Source of the DNA: Porites lobata
Taxonomy: Eukaryota > Cnidaria > Anthozoa > Scleractinia > Poritidae
Assembly: GCA_942486035.1 (NCBI GenBank)
Contig: CALNXK010000079.1
Location: forward strand, 706,001 to 770,000
Direction of reading: 5' to 3'
Length of the DNA stretch: 64,000 nt
Numbering within the stretch: position 1 is the stretch's first letter; the number at the start of each line of letters is the position of its first letter. A program made the position numbers and the translations under genes. Positions 1-15,700 of the stretch are shown in pieces. A model generated the notes under the pieces. It was given only the letters and a program-made list of their open reading frames with translations. It had not been told where the DNA came from and searched no databases.

Positions 1-712
1 TTCTTTGGTGACTCCCCCTCATTTATCTGCCTCCTTTAGAGGCATCCAATTTGGCATAGTCTCCCTTAAAATTCCACCAGCCCCCTAGCCCGACCTGACT
101 AAAAATGAACGGGCCCTTATTACCATCAAAACTTTCAAACTCCATTTTCCTCTGTTTATAAACATACATAGCTGAAAACGTGGCGTTAAGATACCACTAA
201 GTACATGAAATCCAACCTACCAACTTAGGAACTGGTCTGGGTAAAGCCTCTTGGTTATGGGATGGTTTGTTTGGTGTTGTGGTTACTAAAAATAAACGAA
301 TTTACCGTTAATCAAGTTTTTTACTCGTCAGAAAGAAAAGCAAATACCCTAAACACTGGAACGAACGTCTTTGCTCAAATAAATAAACAAATAAATAAGT
401 AAGTAAAAAATAACGATTTAGAGGTAGCACATCTACAAAACGGTTCTTCGTGTACAATTCCTGTTCGGACTGGAATTTAGAAGTGTTGTGTTGCTTTGGT
501 TTTTGAGGAGACGAGAAAACAGGAGTACCCGGAGAAAAACCTCTCGGAAAAAGGGAGAGAACCATATATGGCGTGGAGGTCTACCACGTTTATGGAAGGA
601 ATTTCAGAGTCAACTTGATGTTCTACAGTTTCTGACACACTAAGTTAAACGTACAACCATACGTACTTCTGTAAATGTACTTAGCACATGTGAAAGCAAC
701 AAAAAGCCTCAC
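1..712. other. REPS1 intron, left edge
   Basis: The donor GAAG|GTGAGG at 713 opens an intron that continues past the window start. I see no exon here. The 85-residue open frame on the minus strand (308-565) has no recognisable domain or splice context. Confidence 0.5.
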
Positions 713-3700
713 CTTCAGTGGCAGCGTTCTGAGGAATCGTAGACCACGCAACATCCTGAAAGGGAAAACAAAGTTGAAATTGTTCCTTTATTTGTAGAGC
801 TTTTTAGCATTTGGGAAACTTAGAAATGTTGGGTGAAAGAAGATAATTCAGACATTACGTTGATATTGTTCCAGTTGGTTTAATATGGAATTTTCAACTG
901 CACAGCCCAGGAGGTCCAGGGGGTGAAATTTTGAAGCTACATTAGTTAAATCCTGACCGTTTTGTCGTTGTTGTTTTACGGAGTACGTCAAAGAAAAGAT
1001 TAAGAAATAAAACCCTTGGGAACAGGCTATACTTTTCTCTATCAATCCTATCGTTTTCGCGTCGTTCTCGTGGCTGCGCTTAGTCTCCTTTGCATCGGTT
1101 CTTGGCCAAATATGGAGAGATTATTTCTTTTCGAGTGGGTAAACGATAAAACACTTTTTCGCCTGGGCCTTTTCTCGCGTATGGAATGCAAGAACTGGCA
1201 CGGTTTAGCACAAAAGGGGAAACATTTGCGTACAGAACAGTGGAAAACATTTCCCAACAGCAATAAAATTTTCCAGATTTGCCAAGTCAATAAACTTCGA
1301 GTGGTTGGTCTACTTTGCTCAGGGGGTAGTAGAGCGAACCACAAAAGCGAGCGCGAGTGAAAATTATCCGCCCGCGAAGGGAGGCGTCGCGAATCTCTCC
1401 TCCGTCACACGATGCCTCTCCTTGCAGTGGCGACCTTTACGAGCGCTTACGCATTTGACTGACTCTCATATCCCCAAGGAAATTAAGAGACCACTCGTAG
1501 TCTACCAGGTCATTACCAACGTATCATCTTAATAAGAAGAAAATAATCTTACGTGCGAGTCATCCAGGGAAAACGACCTTTTATGTAGCTTGGGTTGAGG
1601 CGACGATACTTTTCCTTCTTCTCCATTTACTGTTTCTTGTGCTTCCACAAAACTTTCGAATCTGCTGAAGTCCGCAAAATCTTCCTGCCGCTGTACTTTT
1701 TCGCTTTCATCGGCTGCCTCGCTGCTGCTAGAATTCTCCTGTCCATTTCTCGGCGTGGAGGGTTCGCTTTTCACAGGGTGACCACTGTCACCAGTCTGTC
1801 AGATGATTTGGTACATTGAATAATGTCAGAATAACTAGAACCCCACAGGGTGTACATGCTATTGTTTTATTTACCAGAGATAAGACTACGGTAACATGAC
1901 TAAGGCTGTGTCTATACTATATTTTACGATAACTGATCGAATCCTCGCGCGCTGATTGGTCGAGAGCTATGGTCTATGAAAGTATAGACCATGGAAATGA
2001 CGTAACATGTCACGCAGAGCCGGTTGTTTTGTTTCTGGTTTTTCGTAAAAAAATAAATGTTATTGTAAAAAACAAATAGTCCACAATTTTCCATGGTTTA
2101 CCCTCTTATTCACATTTTTTTTGTTACCGTAATCGTATTTGTCCAAAGCTTGATATAGGTAAGCACTCGACTTCTTGTTGAAACCTAATCTATTTTAAAC
2201 GGGAGATGGGTGTGGCACGCTGTCGGGTCAAAGGGTATCGGACAAGATAAAATAGCAGTAGTAACCAAAAACGAGAATGAATAAAGAGAGAGTTCAGAGT
2301 TTTGGACAAAATTCAACCTAACTTGTGCGCTGATGCTTGTTACCAATTCAGCAGCTTGTGAACATTATTACAGAGACAAATACAAACCTGACTTGAATGG
2401 CTTGATGACTGGGATGATGGTGGTGTTCCTTCAACAACAAACATAAACAAGAGATATCAGAGACTCGTCCCTAAAACAGGGATGCAGGCATAAAGCAAAG
2501 CAGGCGACTGGTTATGGGTAACTACTACGACTAAAACTCCCGTGGAAAAGAAGTTATTTTTTCACTTTGTGCTTGGAAAGTAAATGCGAGCCTGCGTGTA
2601 GTCTTTGGGTTGAACCATTGACTGTACATAACAAAATGAATATACAGTCCACTCTCTCTTACCAGACACCTCTATAAGACGAACAACTCTCTAGGAACGA
2701 CAACAGCCACTTTCGAAACCGTCAACGGACACTTGAGAAGTGCTTTATGCAATGAAAAGTACCACAAAACAGACTACATGAAAGTAAACTGCAAAATTTA
2801 ATTTTTCTAGTCTTGCTCCAGCTCGCAGTGTGCTGATATCCTTTAAGATCAAGAAGCCGTGCACGTTTTCTTGTAATAAAGGACTGACTGCACAATAGAA
2901 ATGATTCCACTTTTTACTGTTTTGCACAAGTAAAGCAGATGTGTATTCATTTCGAATAGGTTCAGTTTTAGTTTCTTAAAATCACTGGTGTCACGTTACC
3001 TCGACTCTCCTCTCTAAAACGGACAGTCAGGGCCGGCCACGGACGTGTCCGTCTTAGAGAAAGTTGACCGTACTGTGTTTTGATTACCTCTATTCTCCTT
3101 GGCCTTTGCTGCAAACAGTTTGTTTAGATCCAAAGAAGACGACCTGGAATGACCTTTCTTTCTAGGGGGTGGGGGAGGAGGTTCTCTCCTGCCTTCAGAT
3201 GAAACACTGCCCTGACTTTCATTATCTCCAGGAGAGGTCGGTGACGCGCAATCATCCTGATTACTAGTTTGCACATCCCCGGTTGATCTTGGTCTCTCCC
3301 CGCTTCTCCTGTTCGCTCGAAAAACAACTTCTTTACTAGCATCCTCCTTAGTAGGTTCTTCCTCTTCTGCCACCCGTGGGGGAGTGGGAGGGGGTGACGG
3401 GGTCTTCCTTTCCCCGGGGGAGAGAGGTGAAGTGGGTGTCTCGTCCTCAGGTGAGGATGGAGGTGAGGATTGGTATATAAATTTACTGGTGGGTGTCCAC
3501 CCATCACGGGTTTGTTTTCCTGATGGCGGCGGTAACAGCTGACCAGGAAGGGCGTCAAGCAAGCTGGGTTTGACAGCTGCTCTTGGTCTGGCTATCTCTA
3601 TTTCTGCAGTTACTGCTTGACTCGGACTTGTTGGCCCCGTTTGAGGTACTTCAGTTTGCTGAGTATGAGGGGACGGCATCACAATATGCAAAGGTCTTAT

Positions 3701-6700
3701 GGGACTGTTAGGGCTGCTATCACCTCTAACAGCTTGTCCATCTGCAGCATCGTCCAATGAAGATGATTCAGAATGGGATCTTGGTCTAGCAGCCCCATGG
3801 TCTTCGTCTCCTTGGATATCACTCAAATGCGGTACTGGTTGAACCAATGAGCGCTACAAAAACATACCGACACGATTAGACTACAAAACAGTCCGCATTT
3901 TTGCGTATTCAAGTACGCGCGAGCAGTCAAACAAAAGGTCTGGAACGAGGCTGAAACAGAGAGCGAGACTGGTGTGAGATTCGCGCGCTTCGCGCGCGTA
4001 AGACTCTTACGCTACGCTTTACCGATTTCTTTACTGATTTTGAGAAAAGAACCGACTGTTTTGCAGTCTACGACACGATTGATAAACCGACCGCTCATGG
4101 ATCTTCACACCAACGATAGGCAAAAACACTTTGGGGGTCAAACTGATGTGAAATTAGAACTAAATTCCCTCAGTCACATTTCGCAGGTTACCGGCTAAAG
4201 CCAGCGCTCTTCCCATTGCTTGCTTGATGGAATCCTCTTCTAACTGATTACGACTTCTAAGGTTGGGTGGCAGTGGAAAAATGGTAAATCAATACACCTC
4301 TCAGTCCTGACCTTAACAAGCCTCCAAAACATCAGAGCCCGATACGGAATACACAGCCTCTCCAACATCCTCATTACCAAACTTTAGTGTCGTCTCAAAA
4401 CTGAGTTTAGCCTGTTTCTACACATTCACTACCCACGAAGAAAACCAAGCCGGTATTTGAGATATTTTCACTGCAGAATAACATTATCTCACCTCGATCA
4501 CAAACAGGTGAGGATATGAAGAAATTTATTACATGTATAGTTAATATTGAGGTGAACAAACTTACTGCCTTCCTTTTAACAGCAGAGTCATGATTTATCT
4601 TTGCAGGCGATGGTGCAGCATTGCGACCAAGAGAATCACTAAAACGTTGCCAGTGCTGTGCAGACAGACAGATAGAAGTGCAACACAGTGTACAAAGTGC
4701 TTAACAGTGCTTACACTGCAACTTGCATTAAACAATTGATTCATAGGTCAGCGTGCGTATATTGAGCTAAGAAGCACGATTAAACGTTGAAGAGCATGAC
4801 AGAGGTGTGAGAGTTAATTGAGGTGCTATAGAATTTGATTTGGCATAATTATGGTAAGTTTTTTAAGTTTACGGTCAAGTCGCCCGAAAGTCATTTCGCC
4901 AGAAAAAAGATTTATGTCGCCCGAAATTTTATCATGCTCAACAACATCCAAACATCTTAATTGCGCCTGTTCCGTTTCACCAAATCTTTTAGAAAAAGAT
5001 ATATTACTCATTTATCTCGCTTGTTTCGTCTCATAGCATCGTTGTTTAAAGAACGAGACTTTATTACACAATTATCCTGCTTGTTTCTTTTCACTATTGC
5101 TAGAGCGAGATATATTTCATAAATTCTTTATTAAAATTTCGGGCGACTTAACCAAATACTTCGGGCGGCATAACTCTGGTTTTGGGTGACATGACTTCTG
5201 GCGAGATGACTTTCGGGCGACTTGATCGTTACCGTTTACACACTCTGATCAAAAAGCTAGCCCATGGAAACTTGGATGAGCACCCTTTTTTATGACGAAT
5301 GATAAAGCCAGAGATAATTAAAAGGAAAGGAAAGTAGAGGAAAAGAATTGAATTCTTATTCATAAAATAAATGGAGCAGACACTAATTCTTCTAAAGTGT
5401 TGCTGACCCAACAAAATTAGGCAAAAAAATCTACCCTTACTATGAACAAACAATCTTAGACTAGTCGAACTACATGTATACAAAAGAAAACTACAAGAAA
5501 TTAAGAAATTAAATTCAAGCTAATGTAGAACAAATACAGTACACTACACAACAACAAAGGCAAGAAACAAAAAGAAACTTACATCAGGAGAGGAAACATT
5601 CTGTAGCTCTTTTTGTTGTTCTTGTTCAGTTCCTTGGACCTTTTCAAGTGGATGGACTGGGGCTAAAGAAACAAGAACCAAACAGGCTAAAATGGTGCAT
5701 GATTTCCAAATTTGATGACAAATATCCAGACTTTCTTCCCTATTCTTCAAACAATTAGCACAATAAAAATTTTCCACTTAGAAAATACATTGCCCATATC
5801 AGATCATGCACCAAGCTCAGTTTGGAACTTCATTTATCTTTGATAAATAAGTAGATAAATAAATAAGGGCATAGAATTACAACCCAAGTAACCTGTGATC
5901 TAATACCAAATTCGCCTTTTGATTCTCAAGTATACACAAGATAAATGGAAGGAGAATCTAACATTCTATCAGAAATTAATGAAGGCTTCATTCCAGGTAC
6001 CATTTTATAATCATGCACAGCTTTACAAAAATTTATACTCTTGAATTTAAAGAGGACTTTTTTTTTCAGGATAACCACGTTTATCTGTGGTTCAAAAAGG
6101 CCAGCCCGTTTAATGTGCTAGATACAGCTTTTCGGACACCACAACGATATTTTTCAATCGTTTTAAAAGTGATTTTATCCTTGTCTGATCGGTATGAAAT
6201 TTTCACCACCAAGAGAATTTGTTTTAAAGTTTTAAGTAACTCACCATGACAACAATAAACAAAAAACTTTCAAATCGACAAAAGCCGAATTTTGCACAAT
6301 CAAGACCTGATACTGAAAAGCCGACACCAGGAATTAAAAATGTGGTGTTTAGCAAATAACCTCTGTGAGAAGTAAAAAATTCCGAACGTTTGAATTCAAA
6401 CACTGCAGTGGTCAATTTGATAAAACTTTTACTAGTGTAATTTACAAATGTAGCTACTGTTTTGAAGTACGAAAAAAATTAATAATAACCGCACTTGTAA
6501 ATTACTCTTGTAAAAGTTTAATTAAATACCCTTGCTTCTCTCAATGCAGCAATTATTGACTGAGTTGTAGATGAGCCATAAATTTAGATACCTGAAACAG
6601 CTGTCTCCTTATTTACAGGTAAAAGAACACTAGGTAGAGTTGAAGGCAGTTCTAAACCATGTCGCATTGCTACCACAAGGTGCATTGCAATGCAGAACTC

Positions 6701-9700
6701 ATCCAAATTAAGAGCATTGTCCTTATTTATATCTGAGAGGTGCCTGAAAAAACAAAAAAATGTTGGAGTGTCATAGTGTGACCAAAAAAGAGTTGATCTC
6801 ACCACAATCACCACTTATCCACAGGAGGTCTAACCATCAAATGGGAGCATAAGCAACAACAATAGCATCAGCATTGGTATTGTGAATGGCAAATTAAGCA
6901 ATAGGTGTAGATTAGTTGAACAACAACTTTGCATGTGTATCACGCTTTTTTGTTCATTTTTTGCTGTCACTGCATAACTGTGATATGAAACTTCCTAATT
7001 TCACATTTTTTGGAATACATAAACACGTGACAATGATTTTTTTCTTTACCTTTTAATATATTCCTTTAGAATTCAAATCCAGAAAAATTTGCCAACATTT
7101 GGCAAATTGAGACGCAATCAGATAAATGAAGGTTGAAACAGCACAAATTAATGCACTCTTAAGTGATGTTTTCACTACAGTCAATGCCTTTCATTCTTAT
7201 GTTCTTCTCCTCTGAGGGATCAAAGATTAGTTTAGAGACCTGATTAACTTTTCACAACATATAAATAAACAAAAGTAAGAAAGCCATAGAACAAAAGAAA
7301 TTTTAGAACAAAGTTTTTATCCAAAATTGGGAAAACTTGTTGGGCGAACATGCAAATACAAAATTTGGTCCAAAATCTCAAATAATACACACTTCTTAAA
7401 CATGCAAAAATTAAAGAGAAATTATTCCCCAAGCAATAGAACCAAATGCCTTACCATATCTTTGAGAGCACCTCTACAGGTAAACTAGACTTCATGAAGA
7501 AGTCCCTTGCCCTTGGACCTAAAAAACAATATTTGAGAGTAACACACACAGTGTTCTTAATCCCATTAATAAAACAAAGTCCATACATAGAGTACAATTC
7601 CAATAAAACTGATCAGCTCTGTAAGATTCACCATTACAGACTTTAAGATCAAGGTTTTTCAGCATTTCCCGCGAGGCGTAAACATCAAGAACTCCTGTGA
7701 CCAATGCCTTGTCATCAGGTTTGTGGCTTGAGGTTCACATTAATTTTGTAGGGCTAGACCACGCTCTATAGGTAAGTGATGCACTGCAAGGCTTTTTTGC
7801 ACTCTAAAACATCACAATCCCACATTTGTGAGAAAATACTACATTTTACCACATCTTTCACTATTAATTATTAATGAACAATATTTCATAGGAACATAAA
7901 CTTAAGGACAAGTTCTCAGCTAAAATAAGAGTGAAAGAATGAAAAAAACAAACATGCAGCTGCGAGCTACCAACTCCTAGTCTTCAGTCCCAAATATGGG
8001 CAGATAGATAAGGTGAAACCACCAGACGCAAACCATGGTTTGTCATATTTTGTGGTAAGTTGGCCAAAACTTGATCTTAAGGTCTCTATTATAGTTTGTA
8101 TAACGTTACTAGCCAGTCCTAATTATGTGCTCATTAGCAGGGTATCATTGCCAGTGCACAAAAAATATTTTAAAAAAATGATTATGCTTCTTGTGAAAAA
8201 GATGATGTTAACTATAGTTAACAAATTCATCAATAAAGGACAGGGTTCAAGCCCTTTGTAGATTAGAGCTCAAAAAAAGTCCCATTCAGTAGTCCAGGGC
8301 AGGTAGATTTTCCTATGTATGACATAATTATTATTTAGGCTCCAATTTTTTTCTTTATCATGTGTACCACAAAATTGCAATATCTGGGCAGACATTTTCA
8401 TTATTTCAAACCCTTTATCAAAATAATATTGCACATATTGCACGGTGTGTTTTGTTTGTTTGTTTGTTTGTTTTCTCTAGGCACCATTATTTTGTTTCCG
8501 GCAAGCATTGTAAAGTATTAGGTCACTAAAAGGCAATTTTGAGAAAAGTTGGGATTGGAGCACTGTCAAATGAATAAGATCAAACCTGTATTAAACAGTC
8601 ACCTTTAGGGAATGGCCAACAGACCACTTAATACAGGTTTGGCAAAGTGCAGTATCCAAAACCTGACAAATTGACCTCAAAGTGTTTCTAGCTCTTCTTG
8701 TGCCAAAAGGAGTAGAGTAAAAGACCACTAAATGCCATACACAGTGTATCTATTGCACTTCTATGTTGACAAAATGATCATTTAATAGACTGAGGTAAAA
8801 GCAATAAAAAACAACTTGTTGGGACATGGAAAACGTGACCACAACCACTTATAAAGAGAGGTGGCCACCTAATACAGGCCAGTTTTACAGAAATTATGTG
8901 AAATTACTTTTGGCACTTAAGCAAGACTGTGACTGCTAAATACAGGGTGACCACTTTTTACAGGTCCACTTAATACAGGTTTGACTGTAGAATGAATGGA
9001 TTATTATACATTTCGGGGAAACTGCCCACCTACCCTTCCCCTAAGCCGACATTTTGCCCTAAGTAAGAAGTAGGTGTTAATGTTGGCTCAGGGGAGGGGT
9101 AGGTGGGCAGTTTTCCAGAAACGTATAATGATCTGAATGAATTACAATGTACCTTTGACTACTCCACCCTCAATAGGTTGCAGTCTTCTGAACTGCTTTG
9201 TATAATATTCTCTCTGCTCTGGTAAGATACGCCACAAGTTATCTTCAGATTCCTCTTCAATACTACTTATACTTTCTGCAAAGCTTGCAAGTGATGGGGC
9301 CCTGAATTGGAAATTTGATGAAAATAAGTTCAGGTGTGCTAAAACATTTTACTAGTTGGGGTACATTTGCACATATGAAATTAGAGATTTAGGCTTTCTG
9401 TTTCAAAAGTCCTAGGGGTCAAAATATTGGCCAGTCAATCAACAATGTCTGGCCAGAATGGTGTCTTGGCCAGCCAAAAGCTCCATATGAGTTGCTGGTG
9501 ATGTTGACTGGTCACCCAGCTATTTTTGAAAAAACAGCTAAAACCTCAACTGTAAATCTTAGATTTTGTCTCTTGGTAAAAATACAATCACGTTTGATTA
9601 TTAATAAAGTGACACAATGATTAATTCACTTCTTTCCAAATTTTTGACTGGCCACAAAACCAGACTTGACCAAGCAAAAATTTCTTTGGCAGGTCATCTT

Positions 9701-12700
9701 ATCTGGCCAACATCCAAAAATTACTTTAATGGTTAAATTTCAAAGTGCCTAAAACTTATGCATTTCTGATTTTTCAAATGAGTAACATTGCAGTTTTTTT
9801 TTTTTGTGATGTGACAAATAAGAGACATGACTTTATAAGGGGCATGGTTGAACAGTGGGATTTTTTTAAGGCTGTGTGTATTACATTGTATCATTATTTT
9901 GTTAGGGCATCTGCTTTTGTTCTGTTCTTGAATAAACAGGAGCACAGTGTAGAGGATATAAACATATCAGGCGTAACAAAGAATAAATTTGTATCTTCCA
10001 TACATAGTTGAAAGAAAGGGATCATTTTGGGATAAATCACTATCCAGCAGATAAGTATTGGGAAAACCAGTTACACAACTACTAGGTAGAGATGTATCCA
10101 GTGGATAGTATAGCGTTATCTACCTTTGAAAACAACTCAGCCCTGGTCAGGAGTGAACCCCAGGGGTTAAACTACTGTGGTGCCTAGTTTCAAACCTTAG
10201 CAGAACTTCCCCCTCTTCGCCTGCAAGCTCTGGTGAACTGCTGCGATCCACATCTTCATCACTGGAGCTGTGCTCTTCATCTACCTCATTCACCACTGGT
10301 ATTGGAGGTTCAGACTGTCCTGGTGAGTCCCTAGGTGAGAAGGCTGTCCACTGAGTATTAGAGATACCATTGTTGATTGATGGGTTTTCACCTTCCCTCC
10401 AAGATCCTACAGTAAGATCACATTTTTAGCAACTAATGTTATATGCCCTGAACAAGTTGTTGGTGTAAGTTTGGCAAGCGGGTTACTTCAGAACAAAAAA
10501 AAACTATCCTGACAGATCACAAGTAAAAAATCTCATCTGATAGAGGGTTAATTGCCCTGGGAATATTATGGTCATGGGTTAAAGCCAAAAAAGCTATAAT
10601 ATGTCAACAGTGAAAAGAAAAATAAACACACCGTTTTATCTACTGTAGGTGACTTTACAGAACTAATTTTGTCTTATGACCTCTTCAGTTGTGCACCACA
10701 TGATTGAAGAGGTCATAAAACAAAATCAGTTTTGTAAAATTGCCAAGACAAAAATTAATAGTCTGTTGAAAGTGAACCTCCATTAGACTTTTCTTTTCTC
10801 TGTTGACATAAAGTTAAGTAACACTTTCTTGCCTTCAATGAACAAAATCTTGCAGAAAAAAGCCATAATATTCTTTAAATTCCCATTTGGGTGGTGCTTT
10901 ATGAAAAGCCAGCTTTTGAAGTATATGTGTCTTTTATTCTGTGCACAATTTGCACATGCAATGCATAAGCTTCTCATGAATTTGCATCCACTGCATGTGC
11001 AGTTCATGCAACAAACAAAACATAATGCAAAGTCAGTTTGACATGAAGCACCAACCAAACAGCAGTTTAAAGAGTTTTACGGTGCTTTCTGCTTTGGCTC
11101 AATTGAAAGAAAAAAAGAAAAAGTTCAGGCAGAAAGGCAGCATTTAGGTGGTCTTTTAAGAAGCAGGGCTAAAAAAATCTTGCCATCAGATGGAAGGAGG
11201 TGGATTTCTTTCTCGAATAATCCAATGCCAACTTGCATCGATACACAATCAGCGACAAAGTTGTTGAGACATTGTACTCAAATAGGGTAATTTCAGAGAA
11301 CAAAACAATCCACATCCCTCCCCCTCCCCTCAATTCAAAGTTGGGGTGTTTGTTGTTTTCTACAGGTAGCTTGAACAGTGGCACAACATTGCATGGAATG
11401 ATGGATGGATGGGGGAGGGGGGAGGGAGAAAGCTTTATTTCCCCCTTTTGCAGTCAGTAAAATGTCGGAAAGGCCCTATGTCACCGACTGCAGGTCACCA
11501 AACAGTTTCACAACAGCACAAGCCAAAACAAGAGTGAATAAAAAGTCAAGTGCCCAGCACATGCTCAAGAACCTTACTTTCTTCTCTAGGTTCAGCTGTA
11601 GGATTGTTTGCCCATGATGTTTCTGTGGTGTTGACGGTTGGTTGGCTAGCTGGTGGATGTGCACCCCAAGTTGGTTGGCCTGCAATACGAACTTGCTCCA
11701 CTGATAAGAGATCAAAACAATTTTTTTTCAACTGATTCAAATAATAAATTATAGAATTCACCAGGTTGCCAGTGGTGACTTAAAATGTAGCTGGGCAATG
11801 AAAAATTGTGGTTGAAACGCCCGGCGGGTAACTACGATAAAAAAAAATGAATTCGAATTCAGCCCAATGTAAGCTTATATTAGGATTGCAAGTACGAATT
11901 TAAAATAACAATAAAATGACACGTTGTTTAGTTGGACTACCTTTCTTTCATTGCCCTGAATCCAATTTCTCTGAGTCCTATGAACATTTTATAGTTTCAA
12001 GTGGAAAAGGATTAAACCCTAAACAATTCTGAACCAATCCGTAAGACGCCATTTTGATTTTTCTCACATGACTCCATCTTACTCATAGTACTTTGTTGCC
12101 TGCTTTCATCACTGCCGCTTCCTTGGCTCCCACGTGTGAACAGCTTTGGAATACTAAATAAACTTGAAAAGACTGGCAAAATGTGGAGATTTCTCTGTGA
12201 CTGTGAGCTGCCTCCAATGAAATCCACGGCCACTTAATACGGAACTTAAGCAAAGGCGTTTTTGAGCAACGCACGCCAACCGGAAGTGAGGTGTTTTTCA
12301 TTTGAAAATAAATTGATGCTACCAAATTTGTATTTCGTAGTCTTTTTTTATTATAGAGACGATTTGTCCAAAAATTTGGGCAAAAATACCGCTCAAGAAT
12401 GACAGATGTCTACTTCCAGTTGACGTGCATGGCTCAAAAACGTCTTTGCTTAAGTTCACTAATGTTGACCTGGGCCACTAAGAATTCAAGGAAACTGACA
12501 TCTGGCTGGCCACCAAGCACTGGAGTTCAGTTTTAGCCCTGATATAACTCTTCAAATAATTATGTAAATAATTTATAGTATCAGGGTATAAACAAACCTA
12601 GCCTGAGAAAACAGCCCACATTTTGCAATGCCACCACAGCCTTTCCCCACAAAATTACATCTAAAGAATGAGCACAGAAATTACATAGTGATGACACGTC

Positions 12701-15700
12701 ACTTCTCATGATTCATTCTGCATAGTGCTTTTAATTGGGTGAAACAAATTTCCCTCACTGCAAGGCCCATCACAAGAACTACCCAGATCTGGGTTGTGAC
12801 ATGTCGTCAGTATGGAATTTCTTCACTCATTCCTCAGACATCATTTTGAAGGGAAGTAAGTGGCGTTGTTGTGAAATGTAAGATGTTTTATCAGGTTAAG
12901 AAAAACCTGTTATTAAATGATTTATGTCACTGCTATTTGAAAGAATTACCTGCATGTGAGGCTGACGGAGGCAAGGACTGGGTTCTAGTCAGCACACTTG
13001 TGTGATGAGATCCTGCAACAACCTGATTACCATACACAGGTACCCCACCAGGCTGGGAATACTGGTAGGACTGTGGAATATACTGTCCTTGAATCTGCTG
13101 AGGAGCTTGGCCTGGGGATTGAAAGGGAGATTGCATAAAGTGACCAGGAGGTACTTGCCCATGCAGCTGAACTTGTGGCTGTTGATTAGGCATTACATAG
13201 CCTGCCACTTGATACTGTTGTTGGTGCCAATTTCCTCTTTGCTGCAGGTTTTGAGGTTGGATTTGCTGTGGTGTGGCTGCTCTTGGTGGTGGAGGGATAA
13301 TAATGCTTCCTTGGTAGCTCTTTGAACCAGTAGGAGACACAGGGCCAATAACTGCGGGGGATTCTACAGGTGAAGTTACACCTTCAGCATCAGGGTTAAC
13401 AGCAGCCATATCTGCTAAGTCATCTGCAGGCTGCACTTTTGAAGAACTTGTCAATGAATTGGAATGATGAAATTCTCTTTTTCCATCAGCCTTTTTAAAT
13501 CCCATTTTCTTCTTTTTCTCTAAAGAATAATTTAACAGCAAATAAAATGAAAAGTCATTTCAATAAACAGCTCTGCTCACAACCTTTAAGTACATGTACA
13601 CAGAAAATAACAGTGCTCAAGTCTTAGAGATTTCCAGTTGAAGCAAACATATGTTAACCCATTCACCCCTGAACCACTCCTAACCCTGCTTGCAGATTAA
13701 AGTCCCTTTACTACTTGTGACATCACCAGTTTTAACCCTCAAGGACAACTTTGTCAGTTAATTTGTGCAGGGTGAACAGATCTTTCAATCCATTCCAGAA
13801 TGAGCACCATTCAGTTAAGGACACCAGAGAAAAAGGCAACAACAACAAAAAAAGTAACATTGGTCCAAAAATTCCAGCTTTTAGAAGTCAGATCAGCACA
13901 GCCATTCTTCTGACCTGGCTTTGCCAGGAATAACAGTCTGTCTTTGATTCAAATTCAGGAATTTCTTGAACCCCATAAGGGACAGTTCATTATTTATGGG
14001 AATGACCGGGTCGGGAAAAAACCGAACGGGCTTTGAAAATTTTTCTTGCCGTGGCGACGAGCTTTGTGTTTTTTTCTTGAACAAAGAGACCGGGCTATAA
14101 AAAAAAATCAACATGAACTAAAACTGTGGTAGAAACGCGGCAGTCGTTTGATGAGAACAACACATGGAAACTGTATTCGTCATTGAAAATTCACCCGGTA
14201 AATTGTCCTACTTTCATATCAAATAAATATTGCTACAATATTTTTGGTAATGCAGGGATATACCCGCAAGAAAAAGCTCGCGCTTTGCGATCAAACACTC
14301 AAGAATTTTGACAGGCCACGGAATGACACAAATGTACTTTGTGAGCTGCTCTTTTATAGTTGTTTATATTCCTTGACATTTCAGAGCTTGTAATCTGGAC
14401 TCCGCCAGACTGTACACAAGAAAACAAGATGTTTTGATCGAGGATCTCAAGTTGCAACTCCTACTGAATTGAAAATATTTTTTCTGCACGAACCACAGTG
14501 CTGCGGAGTCTGCCAGTCAAGTTCCGTTTATTTCATGCAAAAATAGGTTTACATTCTTATCTGTCTCGGAAATAAACTTTTATTATTTTAAAACGTGAAC
14601 AATTTTTGTATCTTGTAAATGTGACAAGCTGTGACATTATAAAGCTGTTCATTCATACTTAAAAAACAACTGAGCCGTCCGCATAGCCGTGGAGCCGCAC
14701 TTGATCAAGGCATACATTGCCCGTTTAGAAGATCTTAGGGACGGACCATTAGAAAACTTATGGGGGGGGGAGGGGAATTTTCGAGCCGCAGGAATTTTTT
14801 TTCGTTATCAAATTCCTTGTATGAATTTTTTTTAGGCCATAGCATGAATATTTTTTAGGGTTCATTGGCGTGCAAGAATTTTTTTTCATTTAATTTTCCC
14901 TTGCGCGAATTTTTTTTTGTACTTCGCCAGCCCCCCAAGAAGTTTTCTAATGGTCCGTCCCTTAAAATACAAAGCGGCATTAGAACAGGAGGGCGCGCAG
15001 AACAAAAGCGTAAAACGATGTCCAAAACGTTTGAAGAATATGCCTGGCGCGATCTCGTAGAGTCTGGAGATTTAAAAAAGTTGCTTGTATCTGAGCTGAA
15101 TAAGTAAACATTACAAACTGGTAAGCAGCGGCACCAAAGCTGAAAAGATACGGAGAGTCTCGTTGCATGTGCTTCGCGGGAACCATGGTCAACAGGAAGA
15201 TACGATTGAGTTTACTGACTAGGAGACGAAGGAATGTGGAACGGAAGATGACAGCGAGGAAATTGACAGCTCAGGGGATGATGAAAGTGAGGAGGATATT
15301 GTCCTTGCAGAATTGTTAAGTGGGCCTGACTCAGACCAAGACACGATCGCGACTTCATCACGCGAACAGGAACGTTATAGCATCGATGAAAGTGAAAAGA
15401 TATGGTTTGTCTTTCAAAGCGATTCAGATGAAGAGGAATTTTATGGTTTTGATTGAGTTCGCAAACAGTTGACTTTTTAAAAAAAATAATTCGGGTCGCT
15501 ATAACAGAACATAATATGAAACACTATAGTATAAATCCGTTTCATTTTTTCATGCCCTGTGGACATTAGTTACCAGTCTTCCCATGTCTTGCTGCTGCAA
15601 CAGAGACCTGGAACAAAGCTTTGAATGTCCTCGTGAACGTCTCGCGAACGTGTTTAAAAACATGTTTGTGGAAGCTTATTCCTTTAACAAAATGTCGAAA

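Noticed and set aside
1016..1360. 114-residue ORF with a 98-residue ORF opposite it
   Set aside because: It lies in a REPS1 intron, has no family features and both strands are equally open.
3014..3087. Read-through of the big REPS1 exon to a stop at 3014
   Set aside because: A donor (AGAG|GTAATC) lies at 3088, and three further exons with matching phase and family motifs (DFADFSRF) follow. An alternative short isoform remains possible.
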